A stretch of 64,000 nt of DNA. Origin: Sedimenticola_A sp040506425. GTDB lineage: Bacteria; Pseudomonadota; Gammaproteobacteria; Chromatiales; Chromatiaceae. Numbering within the stretch: position 1 is the stretch's first letter; each line of letters starts with the position of its first letter. The stretch is from positions 62,001 through 126,000 of the forward strand of contig OZ245051.1 in assembly GCA_965224515.1 (NCBI GenBank). The letters are read 5' to 3'. The notes under the pieces were generated by a model. It worked only from the letters and a program-made list of their open reading frames with translations. It was not told the DNA's origin and made no database searches. This document shows, one piece after another, positions 25,630 to 35,053 of this stretch. Made by a program: the position numbers and the translations under genes.

Positions 25630-25658
25630 AACTCTCCTGGATCGAGGCTCATCATCAT

Positions 25659-28600
25659 CTATTCAAGCCCATCACCATTGTTCACTTTCAGACGAATACC
25701 CCTGCGGCCGCCTTTTTTAGCCTCCGCCGTCTGTTTAGCAGATTTTTCAGCCGGCTTGGTCTTTTCTGCCGGTACTGCCGCTGCTTTTGGGGCAACCTGC
25801 TTCTTGACCACTTTTTTCTTTGCTGCCGCTTTTTTCAAGACCGGTTTCTTGGGTGCAGCCTTCTTGGCAACACTCTTCTTTGCAACGGCTTTCTTTGCCG
25901 CGGTCTTTTTTGCGACACTCTTTTTAACCGTCTTTTTAGCGACGGCTTTTTTAACTGCCTTCTTCTTGGCGGGGCTCTTCACCGGTTCAGCTTTTACAGC
26001 TGCTGGCGTTGGAGCCTTTTCATCGGATGCTGCGCCCTCGGTATCGGCCTGAATAGATTCAGGCGCTGGCTCATCCGGGGTTGCCTTCGCCACTGCCGGT
26101 GCTGCCCCTTTACTTGATGCCTGGGCATCAGCAGATACCGGCTGGCTTCTGGTTTCTGCCACATCACTGTCCGCAGCGGCGGGAGCAGCTACCGGAGGAG
26201 TCGACGCAACCGGTGGAGGCGGCGGTGGTGGCGGTGGTGATTTCTTCTTCACCACCATCTGGCTGATCAGCAGAAAAATACCGCGTATGGCATAGAACAG
26301 CATCATCAGCCCACCGGCGACCTTGGCCCATATTGTCAGCAGCAGTGGCGGCTTGTAGGCAGCAGGCTCTGCAGGTTTTTCAGGCTCGTTCTCGGGGAAC
26401 TGGATCAGCGACGGGTCGGTACATCCAGCAGCAGCCACCTCACACAACGATTGACTGGCCTTGATACAACCCAGTGGAATCACAATCAGGGTAAGTATGG
26501 TTGAAACCATCACACCTGAGGCAAGAGAGATTGCCATGCCCTGGAAAATCGGATCGGTGAAAATCACGCTTGATCCGCAAACAAGCGCAAATGCGGTGAT
26601 CATGATGGGACGTGTACGTGTCTTGCACGAACGGATTACCGCTTCCGCTACCGGGGTGCCCCTCTGAATCTCATGGACGGAGAAATCCACCAGCAGAATC
26701 GAGTTACGCACAATGATACCGGCGAGAGCAATCCAGCCAATCATTGATGTGGCCGTAAACTCGGCGCCCATGATCGCATGCATCGGGATAATACCCAGAA
26801 GCGTCAGGGGGATAGGTGCCATGATCAGTGCGGGGATACGGAAGTTACCGAACTCCCAGACCACCAGGATATAGATCAGGACCAGGGCCACCATGAAGGC
26901 GGCACCCATGTCACGGAATGTCTCAAAGGTGACCGTCCATTCGCCTGTCCACTCGAACGATGTCCGTGTGTCATCCGCCGGCGGGCTGAACCAGTGGAAA
27001 CCGTCATCGACCATTCCGCCCTCATGCAGCTTGACGCCATCAGGACTGGTGTAATCCTGTTCGGCCAACAGATCCTGAACCTGGAACATGCCATAAACCG
27101 GAGCTGCCAGTTCGCCACCGACATCGGCCACGACATACTCCACGGAGCGCAGATCCTTGTGGAAAATGATCTCCTCTTCCTGGATGCGCTCAAAACTTCC
27201 CAGCTCCCGCAAAGGCAGGGTCACTCCGGATTGTGACTGGATTGGCAGGTCCCCAAGCCGACCTATCTGAGAGCGCTCAGCCAGGGGTACCTGGATGATA
27301 ATATTGATGGGTTCATGGCCAGCGCGCTGCTTTACGTCGCCGAGTACCATACCGCCCAGGGCCATGGAGAGATTTCTGTTGATGGCATCGACAGAAATAC
27401 CCCGGCGCACCGACTTCTCGGTATCAACATCGAAACGCCAGTACTCGGATGGCTCGCGCAGATAACTGTCCACGTCCACCAGGCTTTCGGCCTGTGAGAA
27501 CATCTTGGTCAGGTCACGGGCAAACTGACGGCGTACCTCGGCTGATGGGCCATGCACTTCGGCCACGACAGACTGCAGCACTGGAGGCCCGGGGGGCATC
27601 TCAACCACGGCAGCCTTGGCACCGGTTCCCTTGATGAATCCCTGAATATCCGCTCTCGCCTGAACCGCCAGCTCGTGACTGGTTCGATCGCGCTCTGTCT
27701 TGTCCAGAAGCTGAACCTGAACTTCCGCCTGCCAGGGATCCTGGCGCATGTAGTAGTGACGAACCATACCGTTGAAATCGAAAGGCCTGGCAGTACCGGC
27801 GTATACCTGCACCGCGGTAACCTCTGGCATCTTGCGCACCTTTTCAGCGATACGGTGGGCCATGTTGGCAGTCACCGGTAGCGCAGTGCCCTCGGGCATA
27901 TCCAGCACGATGGCAAACTCAGGCTTGTTATCCAGGGGCAGCATTTTCACCGCTACCCACTTGGTGTAGAACATTGAACAGGCAAAAAAGAATGCGCCCC
28001 ACATCACCACCTTGAAAAGCACGCGCTTGCGGGGATACTCAATCATCGGGGTGAGAATGCGACGGTAGAAACCTTCCAGCCACTCTGCCTCTTTATGCTC
28101 TCGCTGCTCCGCGACATGCAGGTAGTTCATACTGGGTCTCAGCCAGCGTGAAATTGCCAGCCAGGGCGTGAACACAAATGCCGCGAACAGGGAGATCAGC
28201 ATGGCCGCCGAACCCAGGGCAGGGATTGGCTCCATGTAGGGACCCATCATGCCGCTCACGAACCCCATGGGCAGCAACGCAGCGATAACGGTAAAGGTCG
28301 CCAGAATGGTGGGGTTGCCCACCTCGCGCACTGCATCCACCGCAGTGTCTGCGTCGGTCTTGCCCTCTTCCAGCCATCGCCGGTATATGTTTTCCACCAC
28401 CACGATAGCATCGTCCACCAGGATACCGATGGAGAAGATCAGGGCAAACAGACTTACACGGTCAATGGTATAGCCCGTAACCCATGCATAGAAAATCGTC
28501 ATCAGCAGCACAACTGGAATAACCAGCACTACCACGATTGCAGGGCGCAGCGCCCTGAATGCCACCAGCACCAGGAGGAACACAAAGCCTGTGGCCATAA

Positions 28601-29744
28601 ACAGCTTGAAGATCAGCTCGTTTACCTTGTCCTTTGCGGTCTTACCGTAGTTTCTTGTAACGCTGACCTCAACGTTGCTGGGGATCCGGGTACCCTTGAT
28701 ATCGTTGACCCGCGTAATGATGGAGTTGGCAACATCAACGCCGTTGGCGCCCGGCTTCTTTGCCACCGCAATAGTCACCGCGGGCACACCATTGGCCTGC
28801 AGGCCTTCAGGACCTGCCGGCCCTGTGTAATAGGCTACCAGCTGACTGGCGTCTTCGGGTCCCTGGGAAACCCGTGCAACATCATGCACATAGACAGGCA
28901 CATTATTATGGGTACCCACAACCAGCTTTGCGATATCGTCGCTGGTCTTGAGAAATGAACCGGTCATTACAGTGAAATGGGTATTACCCGACTCTACGCC
29001 ACCCGCCTGCTGTTCGCTGTTTGCGGTACGGACGGTATTGGCGACCTGGTCCAGGCTGATGCCATACCCGGAAAGGCGCTCAGGAAAAACTTCGATGGTA
29101 ACCTGCTCCGCACGGCCGCCCACGACAAAACCGTTGCCTGTATCGGGCAGCTCCTTGACGCTCTGCAGGACATCATGGGCCAGCATACGCAACTGGCCGT
29201 CATCCACGTCGGGCATCGCGTCCCCATCCAGGTCTTTTGACCAGAGGGTGACATTGACCACCGGAACATCATCAATTCCCTTGGCCTTGACCAGGGGTGG
29301 TGATACGCCCGGGGGGATCTTGTCCATGTTGGAATCGATCTTGTCGTTCACCTTGACCAGCGAGGGCCCCATATCCTCGCCCACCTCGAACTGAATGGTA
29401 ACCACACCCATTCCACGCTGTGAGGCCGAGTAGACGTGTTTGACGCCGGGGATCTCACTCATGATCCGCTCCAGCGGTTCAATGGCGAGGTTTGCCACCT
29501 GGTCAGCCGACGCGCCCGAGTACTGGACGAAAATATCGACCATCGGCACGGAGATCTGTGGATCCTCCTGCCGCGGCGTCTCAACCAGACCGAGCAAACC
29601 CATCAGCATCATGGAGATAAAGAACAGTGGGGAGAGCGGTGAATTGATGAAGAATCGCGCGGTACGACCGGCGAGACCGAGATGTTCATCTGCCGACTGA
29701 TCTGACTCTTGCAGATCGCCGTTTTTCGGATCTTCCTGACTCAT
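25659..29744 (-). CDS. RND-family transporter with poly-proline and histone-H1-like C-terminal tail
   Basis: 1361 residues, about 300 longer than usual. N-terminal membrane helix, porter domains, and the proton-relay helix GILVDDAIVVVEN with the two aspartates. The second set of helices ends with the usual QGMAISLASGVMVSTILTL. Unusual features follow: an extra segment with two cysteines, a further transmembrane helix (about 1110-1135), nine consecutive prolines (encoded at 26211-26237) and a tail (25659-26210) of repeated AKK/VKK/VAKK units like histone H1 or AlgP. The substrate is unknown; no TolC-type protein is in the operon. Forms a unit with the adaptor gene 86 bases upstream. Confidence 0.9.
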   Translation of the reverse strand: MSQEDPKNGDLQESDQSADEHLGLAGRTARFFINSPLSPLFFISMMLMGLLGLVETPRQEDPQISVPMVDIFVQYSGASADQVANLAIEPLERIMSEIPGVKHVYSASQRGMGVVTIQFEVGEDMGPSLVKVNDKIDSNMDKIPPGVSPPLVKAKGIDDVPVVNVTLWSKDLDGDAMPDVDDGQLRMLAHDVLQSVKELPDTGNGFVVGGRAEQVTIEVFPERLSGYGISLDQVANTVRTANSEQQAGGVESGNTHFTVMTGSFLKTSDDIAKLVVGTHNNVPVYVHDVARVSQGPEDASQLVAYYTGPAGPEGLQANGVPAVTIAVAKKPGANGVDVANSIITRVNDIKGTRIPSNVEVSVTRNYGKTAKDKVNELIFKLFMATGFVFLLVLVAFRALRPAIVVVLVIPVVLLMTIFYAWVTGYTIDRVSLFALIFSIGILVDDAIVVVENIYRRWLEEGKTDADTAVDAVREVGNPTILATFTVIAALLPMGFVSGMMGPYMEPIPALGSAAMLISLFAAFVFTPWLAISRWLRPSMNYLHVAEQREHKEAEWLEGFYRRILTPMIEYPRKRVLFKVVMWGAFFFACSMFYTKWVAVKMLPLDNKPEFAIVLDMPEGTALPVTANMAHRIAEKVRKMPEVTAVQVYAGTARPFDFNGMVRHYYMRQDPWQAEVQVQLLDKTERDRTSHELAVQARADIQGFIKGTGAKAAVVEMPPGPPVLQSVVAEVHGPSAEVRRQFARDLTKMFSQAESLVDVDSYLREPSEYWRFDVDTEKSVRRGISVDAINRNLSMALGGMVLGDVKQRAGHEPINIIIQVPLAERSQIGRLGDLPIQSQSGVTLPLRELGSFERIQEEEIIFHKDLRSVEYVVADVGGELAAPVYGMFQVQDLLAEQDYTSPDGVKLHEGGMVDDGFHWFSPPADDTRTSFEWTGEWTVTFETFRDMGAAFMVALVLIYILVVWEFGNFRIPALIMAPIPLTLLGIIPMHAIMGAEFTATSMIGWIALAGIIVRNSILLVDFSVHEIQRGTPVAEAVIRSCKTRTRPIMITAFALVCGSSVIFTDPIFQGMAISLASGVMVSTILTLIVIPLGCIKASQSLCEVAAAGCTDPSLIQFPENEPEKPAEPAAYKPPLLLTIWAKVAGGLMMLFYAIRGIFLLISQMVVKKKSPPPPPPPPPVASTPPVAAPAAADSDVAETRSQPVSADAQASSKGAAPAVAKATPDEPAPESIQADTEGAASDEKAPTPAAVKAEPVKSPAKKKAVKKAVAKKTVKKSVAKKTAAKKAVAKKSVAKKAAPKKPVLKKAAAKKKVVKKQVAPKAAAVPAEKTKPAEKSAKQTAEAKKGGRRGIRLKVNNGDGLE

Positions 29745-29794
29745 ATTTTATTATTACGCTGTTTGTCTATGCGAAAGAACCAGTACTTAAGTTA

Positions 29795-29824
29795 AAGATG
29801 GCTGCCCCAGGGGGCAGCCATCTT
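29795..29824 (-). terminator. Intraoperonic hairpin between RND adaptor and pump
   Basis: Near-perfect inverted repeat AAGATGGCTGCCC / GGGCAGCCATCTT with a four-base loop. On the minus strand it is followed by TTAACTT, a weak T tail. It could attenuate transcription so that adaptor exceeds pump, or stabilise the upstream mRNA. Confidence 0.5.
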
Positions 29825-29829
29825 CATCT

Positions 29830-30990
29830 TCAGCGGTTCCCGCCAGTATTCGGAGATGACCAGCCGGAAGTGACCCCGGCACCCGGGTTGCGATCAATTC
29901 GCTCGCCCTCGCTCAGGCCGGACAGCACACTGGTATAACCACCATCCAGGTTCTCACCCACACGGATGAGGCGAAGCTCCCGCTCACCTTCTGCTCCGAT
30001 CACGTAGACTCCGGGCAGACTTCCGTTATAGCGGATCGCACTTGTGGGGATCACCGGGTAGTTTCTCGCAGGCGCCGTGAAATCGGGCACCAGAACCTTG
30101 GCGTACATGCCAGGAGCAGACACGCCTTGTGGCAGGTCAATCTTTACTTTTACCGTGTGGCGCTGCGCGTCTGCCATGGGAAAAATCTGGGCGACGCGTA
30201 CTGGAACCACCTGGTTACCAACGTCCAACTGGGCCTGCAACATCATGCCTTCACTCAGCCCCGGACGCAGCCGGGCAGGAACATCCACAGAGATCTGCAG
30301 GTACTCCACGTCGGCAAACACAAGCAGGGGTTGCCCCGGCTGCATGGTGTCGCCCTCTTCCACAAACTTTTTCATGATTACGCCGCTGAAAGGCGCCATG
30401 CTTTTAGCATCCCGGAGCTTGGCATCGATTGCCTGTATCTGGGACTGGGCAGCGAGTAGTGAATTCTGGGCCTGCTGAATCTGTACACCGGAGCTGTAGA
30501 GGTCTGCGCGACGTTCCACACCTTTGTTTCGCGTACCGGAGAAACTCTCCATGGGGCTGGTAAACATCTGATCAAACAGGTTAGGCATACCCATGCCACC
30601 CATGGCCTGCTTTGACTGGGGAGACCAGAGTTCGCGGCTGTACTGCACGCCGGCAGCACGCAGCTGGGCATCTGCAGTGGCTACCTGGGCAGCCGCGGCA
30701 TTGCGTTTGGCCAGCAACTCGGAGTCATCCAGAGATACCAGGAGCGTACCCTTTTCAAAGGCATCACCCTCAATACCCGCCAGAAACTTCACCCGACCGG
30801 GGAGCTGGGCGGAAAGTGTGACTTCCTTGTAAGGAATAACCGTTCCACCCAACGATACCGTTGGTGCTCCACGAGCCTGCTGCACCGTAAAGTATTGGGC
30901 ACCACCTGTCTGAGAGAGAGCCTGGCCGGGCATCGCTGCGGCGACAGCTACCCCCACCGCCAAAACGAGAGCTTGGGCTTTTCTAACCAT
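29830..30990 (-). CDS. RND efflux adaptor (membrane fusion protein)
   Basis: 386 residues. Signal peptide ends near QALSQ (about 26). Lipoyl-type half motifs (VSLGGTVIPYKEVTLSAQLPGRV and APFSGVIMKKFVEEGDTMQPGQPLLVFAD), a helical hairpin in between (LLAKRNAAAAQVATADAQLRAAG, then QAQNSLLAAQSQIQAIDAKL), and a beta-barrel domain. An unusual Met/Gly-rich insertion (MGGMGMPNLFDQMFTSPMESF) sits in the hairpin. Connects the pump to the outer membrane channel; the channel itself must be elsewhere. Confidence 0.9.
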   Translation of the reverse strand: MVRKAQALVLAVGVAVAAAMPGQALSQTGGAQYFTVQQARGAPTVSLGGTVIPYKEVTLSAQLPGRVKFLAGIEGDAFEKGTLLVSLDDSELLAKRNAAAAQVATADAQLRAAGVQYSRELWSPQSKQAMGGMGMPNLFDQMFTSPMESFSGTRNKGVERRADLYSSGVQIQQAQNSLLAAQSQIQAIDAKLRDAKSMAPFSGVIMKKFVEEGDTMQPGQPLLVFADVEYLQISVDVPARLRPGLSEGMMLQAQLDVGNQVVPVRVAQIFPMADAQRHTVKVKIDLPQGVSAPGMYAKVLVPDFTAPARNYPVIPTSAIRYNGSLPGVYVIGAEGERELRLIRVGENLDGGYTSVLSGLSEGERIDRNPGAGVTSGWSSPNTGGNR

Positions 30991-31068
30991 CTTATTGTTT
31001 AACCTGCTAATTGATACTGCCGACGGGGGAATTCCCCCCGCCGCACGAACTCACAAGTGAAACGGAGG

Positions 31069-31464
31069 TTACGACCGCCCCATCACTGTGAAGCTCTTGA
31101 TAAATGGTCCCGCCATGCGCGGATCCTTGATCATGGCACCGTAATCACCAACCTTGAACTTCATCTTGCCGGAGGTGAATGCCATGCCCAGTCCCATCAT
31201 GCCGGGTGGCTTACCGATCCATTTCTTCCACTGGGCATCGCTGCACCGGATATCCCAGTTCATCTCTTCCCCATTGAATGCGCCAGCAGATGTCGCCTTC
31301 CCGTTTTCAACGGCAAGGACGCCACGGGGCTGATCTTCCCCGTCATAACCGTAACCAATGACACTATTGAAGCCGATTTGCGCCAGAGCATCGGACAGAT
31401 CCGGCTCTGCGTTCCACTGCTCCATATAACTTTTCATCCACTCATCGGAAAACAGGTCAGCCAT
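31069..31464 (-). CDS. SCP2 sterol-carrier-like protein
   Basis: 131 residues, no signal peptide. Sequence pattern (MADLFSDEW, GVLAVENGKATSAGAF, WDIRCSDAQWKKW, GLGMAFTSGKMKFKVGD, MAGPFIKSF) fits the SCP2 fold, whose tunnel holds sterols, fatty acyl chains or other hydrophobic molecules. Start at 31464 has GGAGGTAGTT upstream; a Met at 31476 is less likely. First gene of the minus-strand cluster, 78 bases before the adaptor gene. Its cytoplasmic location suggests it presents a hydrophobic substrate to the pump (inference). Confidence 0.75.
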   Translation of the reverse strand: MADLFSDEWMKSYMEQWNAEPDLSDALAQIGFNSVIGYGYDGEDQPRGVLAVENGKATSAGAFNGEEMNWDIRCSDAQWKKWIGKPPGMMGLGMAFTSGKMKFKVGDYGAMIKDPRMAGPFIKSFTVMGRS

Positions 31465-31803
31465 AACTACCTCCACGTGTTTTATCTTAGTTTTTCTGTT
31501 TTATTTTCCACCGCTCTTTAGAGAACGCCGGGGTCTTGTAGGACCATTTTCATATGGCCTTGAAGTATCCCTTATGGGCAGGTCTATTGCAACAAACTGT
31601 AACGCCTAAAATCAAATCAATCTCCATCCATAAGCATTTGGGCATATACGTATTTTTAGGCGTTCACCCCCTAATAAAAACCACACTGAATGACAAGTAA
31701 ACTCACCCAACAGACATATCAGACTATGCCCGAAACCTGGGTCGGGTTAGTATGTAATCAGAATAAAAAACGGATGACGACACCGTTATCAAGGGAGTAG
31801 CAG
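31465..31803. other. Divergent intergenic region with 11-bp inverted repeat
   Basis: Separates the SCP2/RND operon from the dynamin-like gene. AACGCCTAAAA (31601-31611) and TTTTAGGCGTT (31654-31664) are perfect inverted arms 42 bases apart, near the centre, suitable for a shared regulator or looped operator. No small gene seen. Confidence 0.5.
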
Positions 31804-33345
31804 ATGACAATGGCCGGCAGAGTGATAGAAGGCAGACTCAAGCACCTCGAGACACACCTTGAGCAGGAGAACCCTGTACTTCTAAGTACAGTCCAGAGCT
31901 TCAGGCAACTGGACAAAATCGCCTACAGCATGGGGTTGCTGCACCAGGAAACCTCCTTTGCCACCCAGATCCCCTGGTGGCCCCTGATATCAATTCTTGG
32001 CACCTTCTCATCCGGCAAGTCGACCTTTATCAACCACTACCTCGACTATACCCTGCAGAGGACCGGCAACCAGGCGGTGGACGACAAGTTCACCGTGGTC
32101 TGCTACAGCAGGGAGAGCACTGCCCACGCCCTGCCCGGCGTGGCGCTGGATTCCGACCCCCGCTTCCCCTTCTACCAGATGAGCAACGAGATAGAGAAGG
32201 TGGCCCAGGGCGAAGGTCAGCGCATCGACTCCTATCTCCAGCTCAAGACCTGCCCCAGCGAGCAGCTTCGAGGCAAGATCATTATCGATTCCCCGGGGTT
32301 CGATGCCGATGCACAGCGCACCTCAACCCTGCGCATTACCGACCATATAATTGATCTGTCAGATCTTGTACTGGTCTTTTTCGATGCCCGGCATCCTGAG
32401 CCCGGCGCCATGATTGACACCCTCGACCACCTGGTCAGCAACACAATCAAGCGGCCCGATGCGGGTAAATTCCTCTACATTCTCAATCAGATCGACACCA
32501 CAGCCCGGGAAGACAATCCCGAAGAGGTCGTCGCGGCATGGCAGCGCGCCCTGGGCGAGAGAGGACTCACAGCAGGGCGTTTCTACACGGTTTACAACCC
32601 CGATGCCGCCGTTCCTATTGATGATGAAAACATACGCAACCGCTTTGAAGGCAAGCGTGATGCCGACCTGGGCGAGATCCACTCCCGCATGAAAGAGGTG
32701 GAGATCGAACGCGCCTACCGCATCGTCGGCGCCCTTGAGAAAACAGCCAGGGATATCGAAGAGCATGCTGTACCCGCAATCCAACAGGCCATAGAGAGCT
32801 GGAAGCGCAGGGTTCTTTGGGGTGACGCGGTTGTTTTCGGCCTGCTTTTCGCAGTACTTCTGGGCCTGACCATCAAGGCAAACTACTGGGATGGACTGGC
32901 GTTCGCCCCGCCCTGGCTCGAGCAGATAGCATCCAGCCCCGGCTATCTCTATTCAAGCGCGATTGTGGTGGCAGTGGTCGTTTTCGGGCTGCATTACCTG
33001 GTGCGCGCACTTGCCGCCCGGAGCATGTCCCGATTCATCCGCAGACTCGCCCAGAAAACCGGTATCCGGGGCGATCTCGCAGGGGCCTTCCAGCGCAACA
33101 CGCGCCCCTGGCGCAGCATTTTCGCCACCAGCCCCGCAGGCTGGGGACGGGGAGCAAAGAAACGGTTGAAGCGGGTTATGGAAGACAGCAACACATACGT
33201 GCAGACACTCAACGACCGCTTCACCAATCCATCAGGTGAAGACCTGGTAACCGTGCAGCACAATCCGGCAGAAGAGGAAACGGCTCAGACTGAACCAACC
33301 GCAGAAGCCGAAGAGACCACGGAGCAGCAACCGGAAAAGGTCTGA
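31804..33345 (+). CDS. Dynamin-like GTPase with two membrane helices
   Basis: 513 residues. P-loop GTFSSGKST (about residue 65), switch region with DSPGFD (G3), and YILNQID (G4). Two helices near the middle-to-C-terminus (about 338-358 and 380-402) separated by a short loop. The C-terminal tail is acidic with repeated Glu/Thr. Bacterial dynamin-like proteins remodel or tether membranes. Start ATG at 31804 follows GGGAG. Ends 14 bases before the ROK kinase. Confidence 0.85.
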   Translation: MTMAGRVIEGRLKHLETHLEQENPVLLSTVQSFRQLDKIAYSMGLLHQETSFATQIPWWPLISILGTFSSGKSTFINHYLDYTLQRTGNQAVDDKFTVVCYSRESTAHALPGVALDSDPRFPFYQMSNEIEKVAQGEGQRIDSYLQLKTCPSEQLRGKIIIDSPGFDADAQRTSTLRITDHIIDLSDLVLVFFDARHPEPGAMIDTLDHLVSNTIKRPDAGKFLYILNQIDTTAREDNPEEVVAAWQRALGERGLTAGRFYTVYNPDAAVPIDDENIRNRFEGKRDADLGEIHSRMKEVEIERAYRIVGALEKTARDIEEHAVPAIQQAIESWKRRVLWGDAVVFGLLFAVLLGLTIKANYWDGLAFAPPWLEQIASSPGYLYSSAIVVAVVVFGLHYLVRALAARSMSRFIRRLAQKTGIRGDLAGAFQRNTRPWRSIFATSPAGWGRGAKKRLKRVMEDSNTYVQTLNDRFTNPSGEDLVTVQHNPAEEETAQTEPTAEAEETTEQQPEKV

Positions 33346-33359
33346 TCCGGGGTTATGCT

Positions 33360-34268
33360 GTGCGTATAGGGATCGACCTGGGAGGCACCAAGATCGAAGG
33401 CGTCGTCATGAACAGTGATGGCGAAATCATCCATCGACTCAGGTCAGACACCCCTTCCAGTGATTACAGCGCCACCCTCCAGGCCATCAAGTCAATGCTG
33501 GAGACCCTTGAAGCCGAGGTCTCCACCCAGTGCAGCATAGGCATAGGGACGCCAGGCTCCATCTCACCCAGCAGAGGGGTATTGCGAAACTCCAACTCGG
33601 TCTGTCTCAATGACCGGCATCTACAGCAGGATCTCGAGCAACTGCTGCAACGCCCCATTCGCATTGCCAACGACGCCGACTGCTTCACCCTCTCAGAAGC
33701 GATTGATGGCGCCGCCACCGGCGCAAAATCAGTATTCGGTGTCATCATCGGTACCGGCACCGGCGGGGGTATTGTGATCGACGGAAAGCTGGTCTCCGGC
33801 CCCAACGGAGTAGCCGGCGAATGGGGCCACAATCCACTCCCCAGGCCAACCCGTGAAGAGATGCCCGGCCCTGATTGCTACTGCGGCAGGAGCGGCTGCA
33901 TCGAAACCTTCCTCTCCGGCCCGGGACTGACCAGGCACCACGCCCTACTCTCGGGAAAAACACTTACCGCCAAAGAGATCTCCCGGCTTGCACAGGAGGG
34001 AGATCGTTCAGCGGAGCAAACCCTCTGCACCTACGAAGACCGCCTCGCCAGGGGATTGGCCAGCATCATCAATGTCCTGGACCCTGAAGTAATCGTACTG
34101 GGGGGCGGCCTCTCCAATATTCAACGCCTCTATCACAATGTTCCCCGGCAGTGGGAGCAGTACGTCTTTTCGGATAGTGTGACCACGCGGCTGGTACCCC
34201 CGCACCACGGCGATTCAAGCGGCGTGAGAGGCGCAGCCTGGCTCTGGCCCCACCCACCCCGAAAGTAA
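33360..34268 (+). CDS. ROK-family sugar kinase
   Basis: 302 residues. N-terminal phosphate-binding DLGGTKIEG, a second GTGTGGGIVIDGKL, and the zinc-binding motif CYCGRSGCIE (ROK consensus CxCGxxGCxE). Typical substrates are glucose, fructose or N-acetylglucosamine. Start GTG at 33360 is required because the in-frame ATG is absent; upstream GGGG is a possible weak ribosome site. Cotranscribed with the dynamin-like gene (14-base gap). Confidence 0.9.
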   Translation: MRIGIDLGGTKIEGVVMNSDGEIIHRLRSDTPSSDYSATLQAIKSMLETLEAEVSTQCSIGIGTPGSISPSRGVLRNSNSVCLNDRHLQQDLEQLLQRPIRIANDADCFTLSEAIDGAATGAKSVFGVIIGTGTGGGIVIDGKLVSGPNGVAGEWGHNPLPRPTREEMPGPDCYCGRSGCIETFLSGPGLTRHHALLSGKTLTAKEISRLAQEGDRSAEQTLCTYEDRLARGLASIINVLDPEVIVLGGGLSNIQRLYHNVPRQWEQYVFSDSVTTRLVPPHHGDSSGVRGAAWLWPHPPRK

Positions 34269-34336
34269 ACACAAGAGCACGATGCTCCCCAGGGTGACGA
34301 GGGGATCTGTCTTGTGTATTATCGACACTATCCTTT

Positions 34337-34351
34337 GTGTAAACCATACAC
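34337..34351 (+). promoter_or_regulatory. Candidate NrtR operator
   Basis: Perfect inverted repeat GTGTA-AACCA-TACAC ending 12 bases before the nrtR-like start codon. Position fits autoregulation and control of downstream nadA. Consensus not checked against known NrtR sites. Confidence 0.45.
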
Positions 34352-34363
34352 TTAGCAAGAGAT

Positions 34364-35038
34364 ATGAACCAAAGCCACTGCTATGAATACCCCCACCCTG
34401 CGGTTACCACTGATGTCGTGGTATTTACCATCAGGGAACAGCGCCTGCAGTTGCTGCTGGTCAAGCGTGGCAGCGAGCCCTTCAAGGGCCATTGGGCCCT
34501 GCCAGGCGGCTTTGTGGATATCGATGAAGACCTGGAGGCCTGTGCCAAACGGGAACTGCAGGAGGAGACCGGTGTAAGTGGCGTCTACCTTGAACAGCTC
34601 TACACGTTCGGCAAACCCGATCGCGATCCCCGGGAGCGAGTCATCAGCATCGCCTACTATGCACTCGTAGCATCAGAAAAACTGGAGCTGAGAGCCGCCA
34701 GCGATGCGACCGATGCCGCCTGGTTCCCCCTCGAACAGCTTCCCGAGCTGGCTTTCGACCATAACCGCGTGATAGAGATTGCCCATGAGCGCCTGGTCTC
34801 AAAACTGGGCTACTCCACCATTGCTTTTCAATTCATGCCCGAACAGTTCACCCTCAGCGAGTTGCAGAGGGTCTACGAGATTTTGCGCAACGAACCACTG
34901 GACAAGCGCAATTTCAGAAAATGGATTTCGACCCTCGATCAAATTGAGGAGACCGGAGAGCAACGCCGCACCGGCAATCACAGGCCTGCCAAGGTCTATC
35001 GCATAAAACACCCTGACCGGGTTGAGATCATCCGCTAA
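34364..35038 (+). CDS. nrtR: NrtR-type Nudix regulator of NAD biosynthesis
   Basis: 224 residues. N-terminal Nudix domain with an intact Nudix box (G-x5-E-x7-RELQEETGV, residues about 47-69) and a C-terminal winged-helix part (about 155-224; FTLSELQRVYEIL, RNFRKWISTLDQI). NrtR proteins repress NAD genes and respond to ADP-ribose; many have a degenerate Nudix box, so this one may also hydrolyse its ligand. Followed 15 bases later by nadA, which supports the assignment. ATG follows AAGAGAT. Confidence 0.85.
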   Translation: MNQSHCYEYPHPAVTTDVVVFTIREQRLQLLLVKRGSEPFKGHWALPGGFVDIDEDLEACAKRELQEETGVSGVYLEQLYTFGKPDRDPRERVISIAYYALVASEKLELRAASDATDAAWFPLEQLPELAFDHNRVIEIAHERLVSKLGYSTIAFQFMPEQFTLSELQRVYEILRNEPLDKRNFRKWISTLDQIEETGEQRRTGNHRPAKVYRIKHPDRVEIIR

Positions 35039-35053
35039 GGCAAGAGAAGTTAG

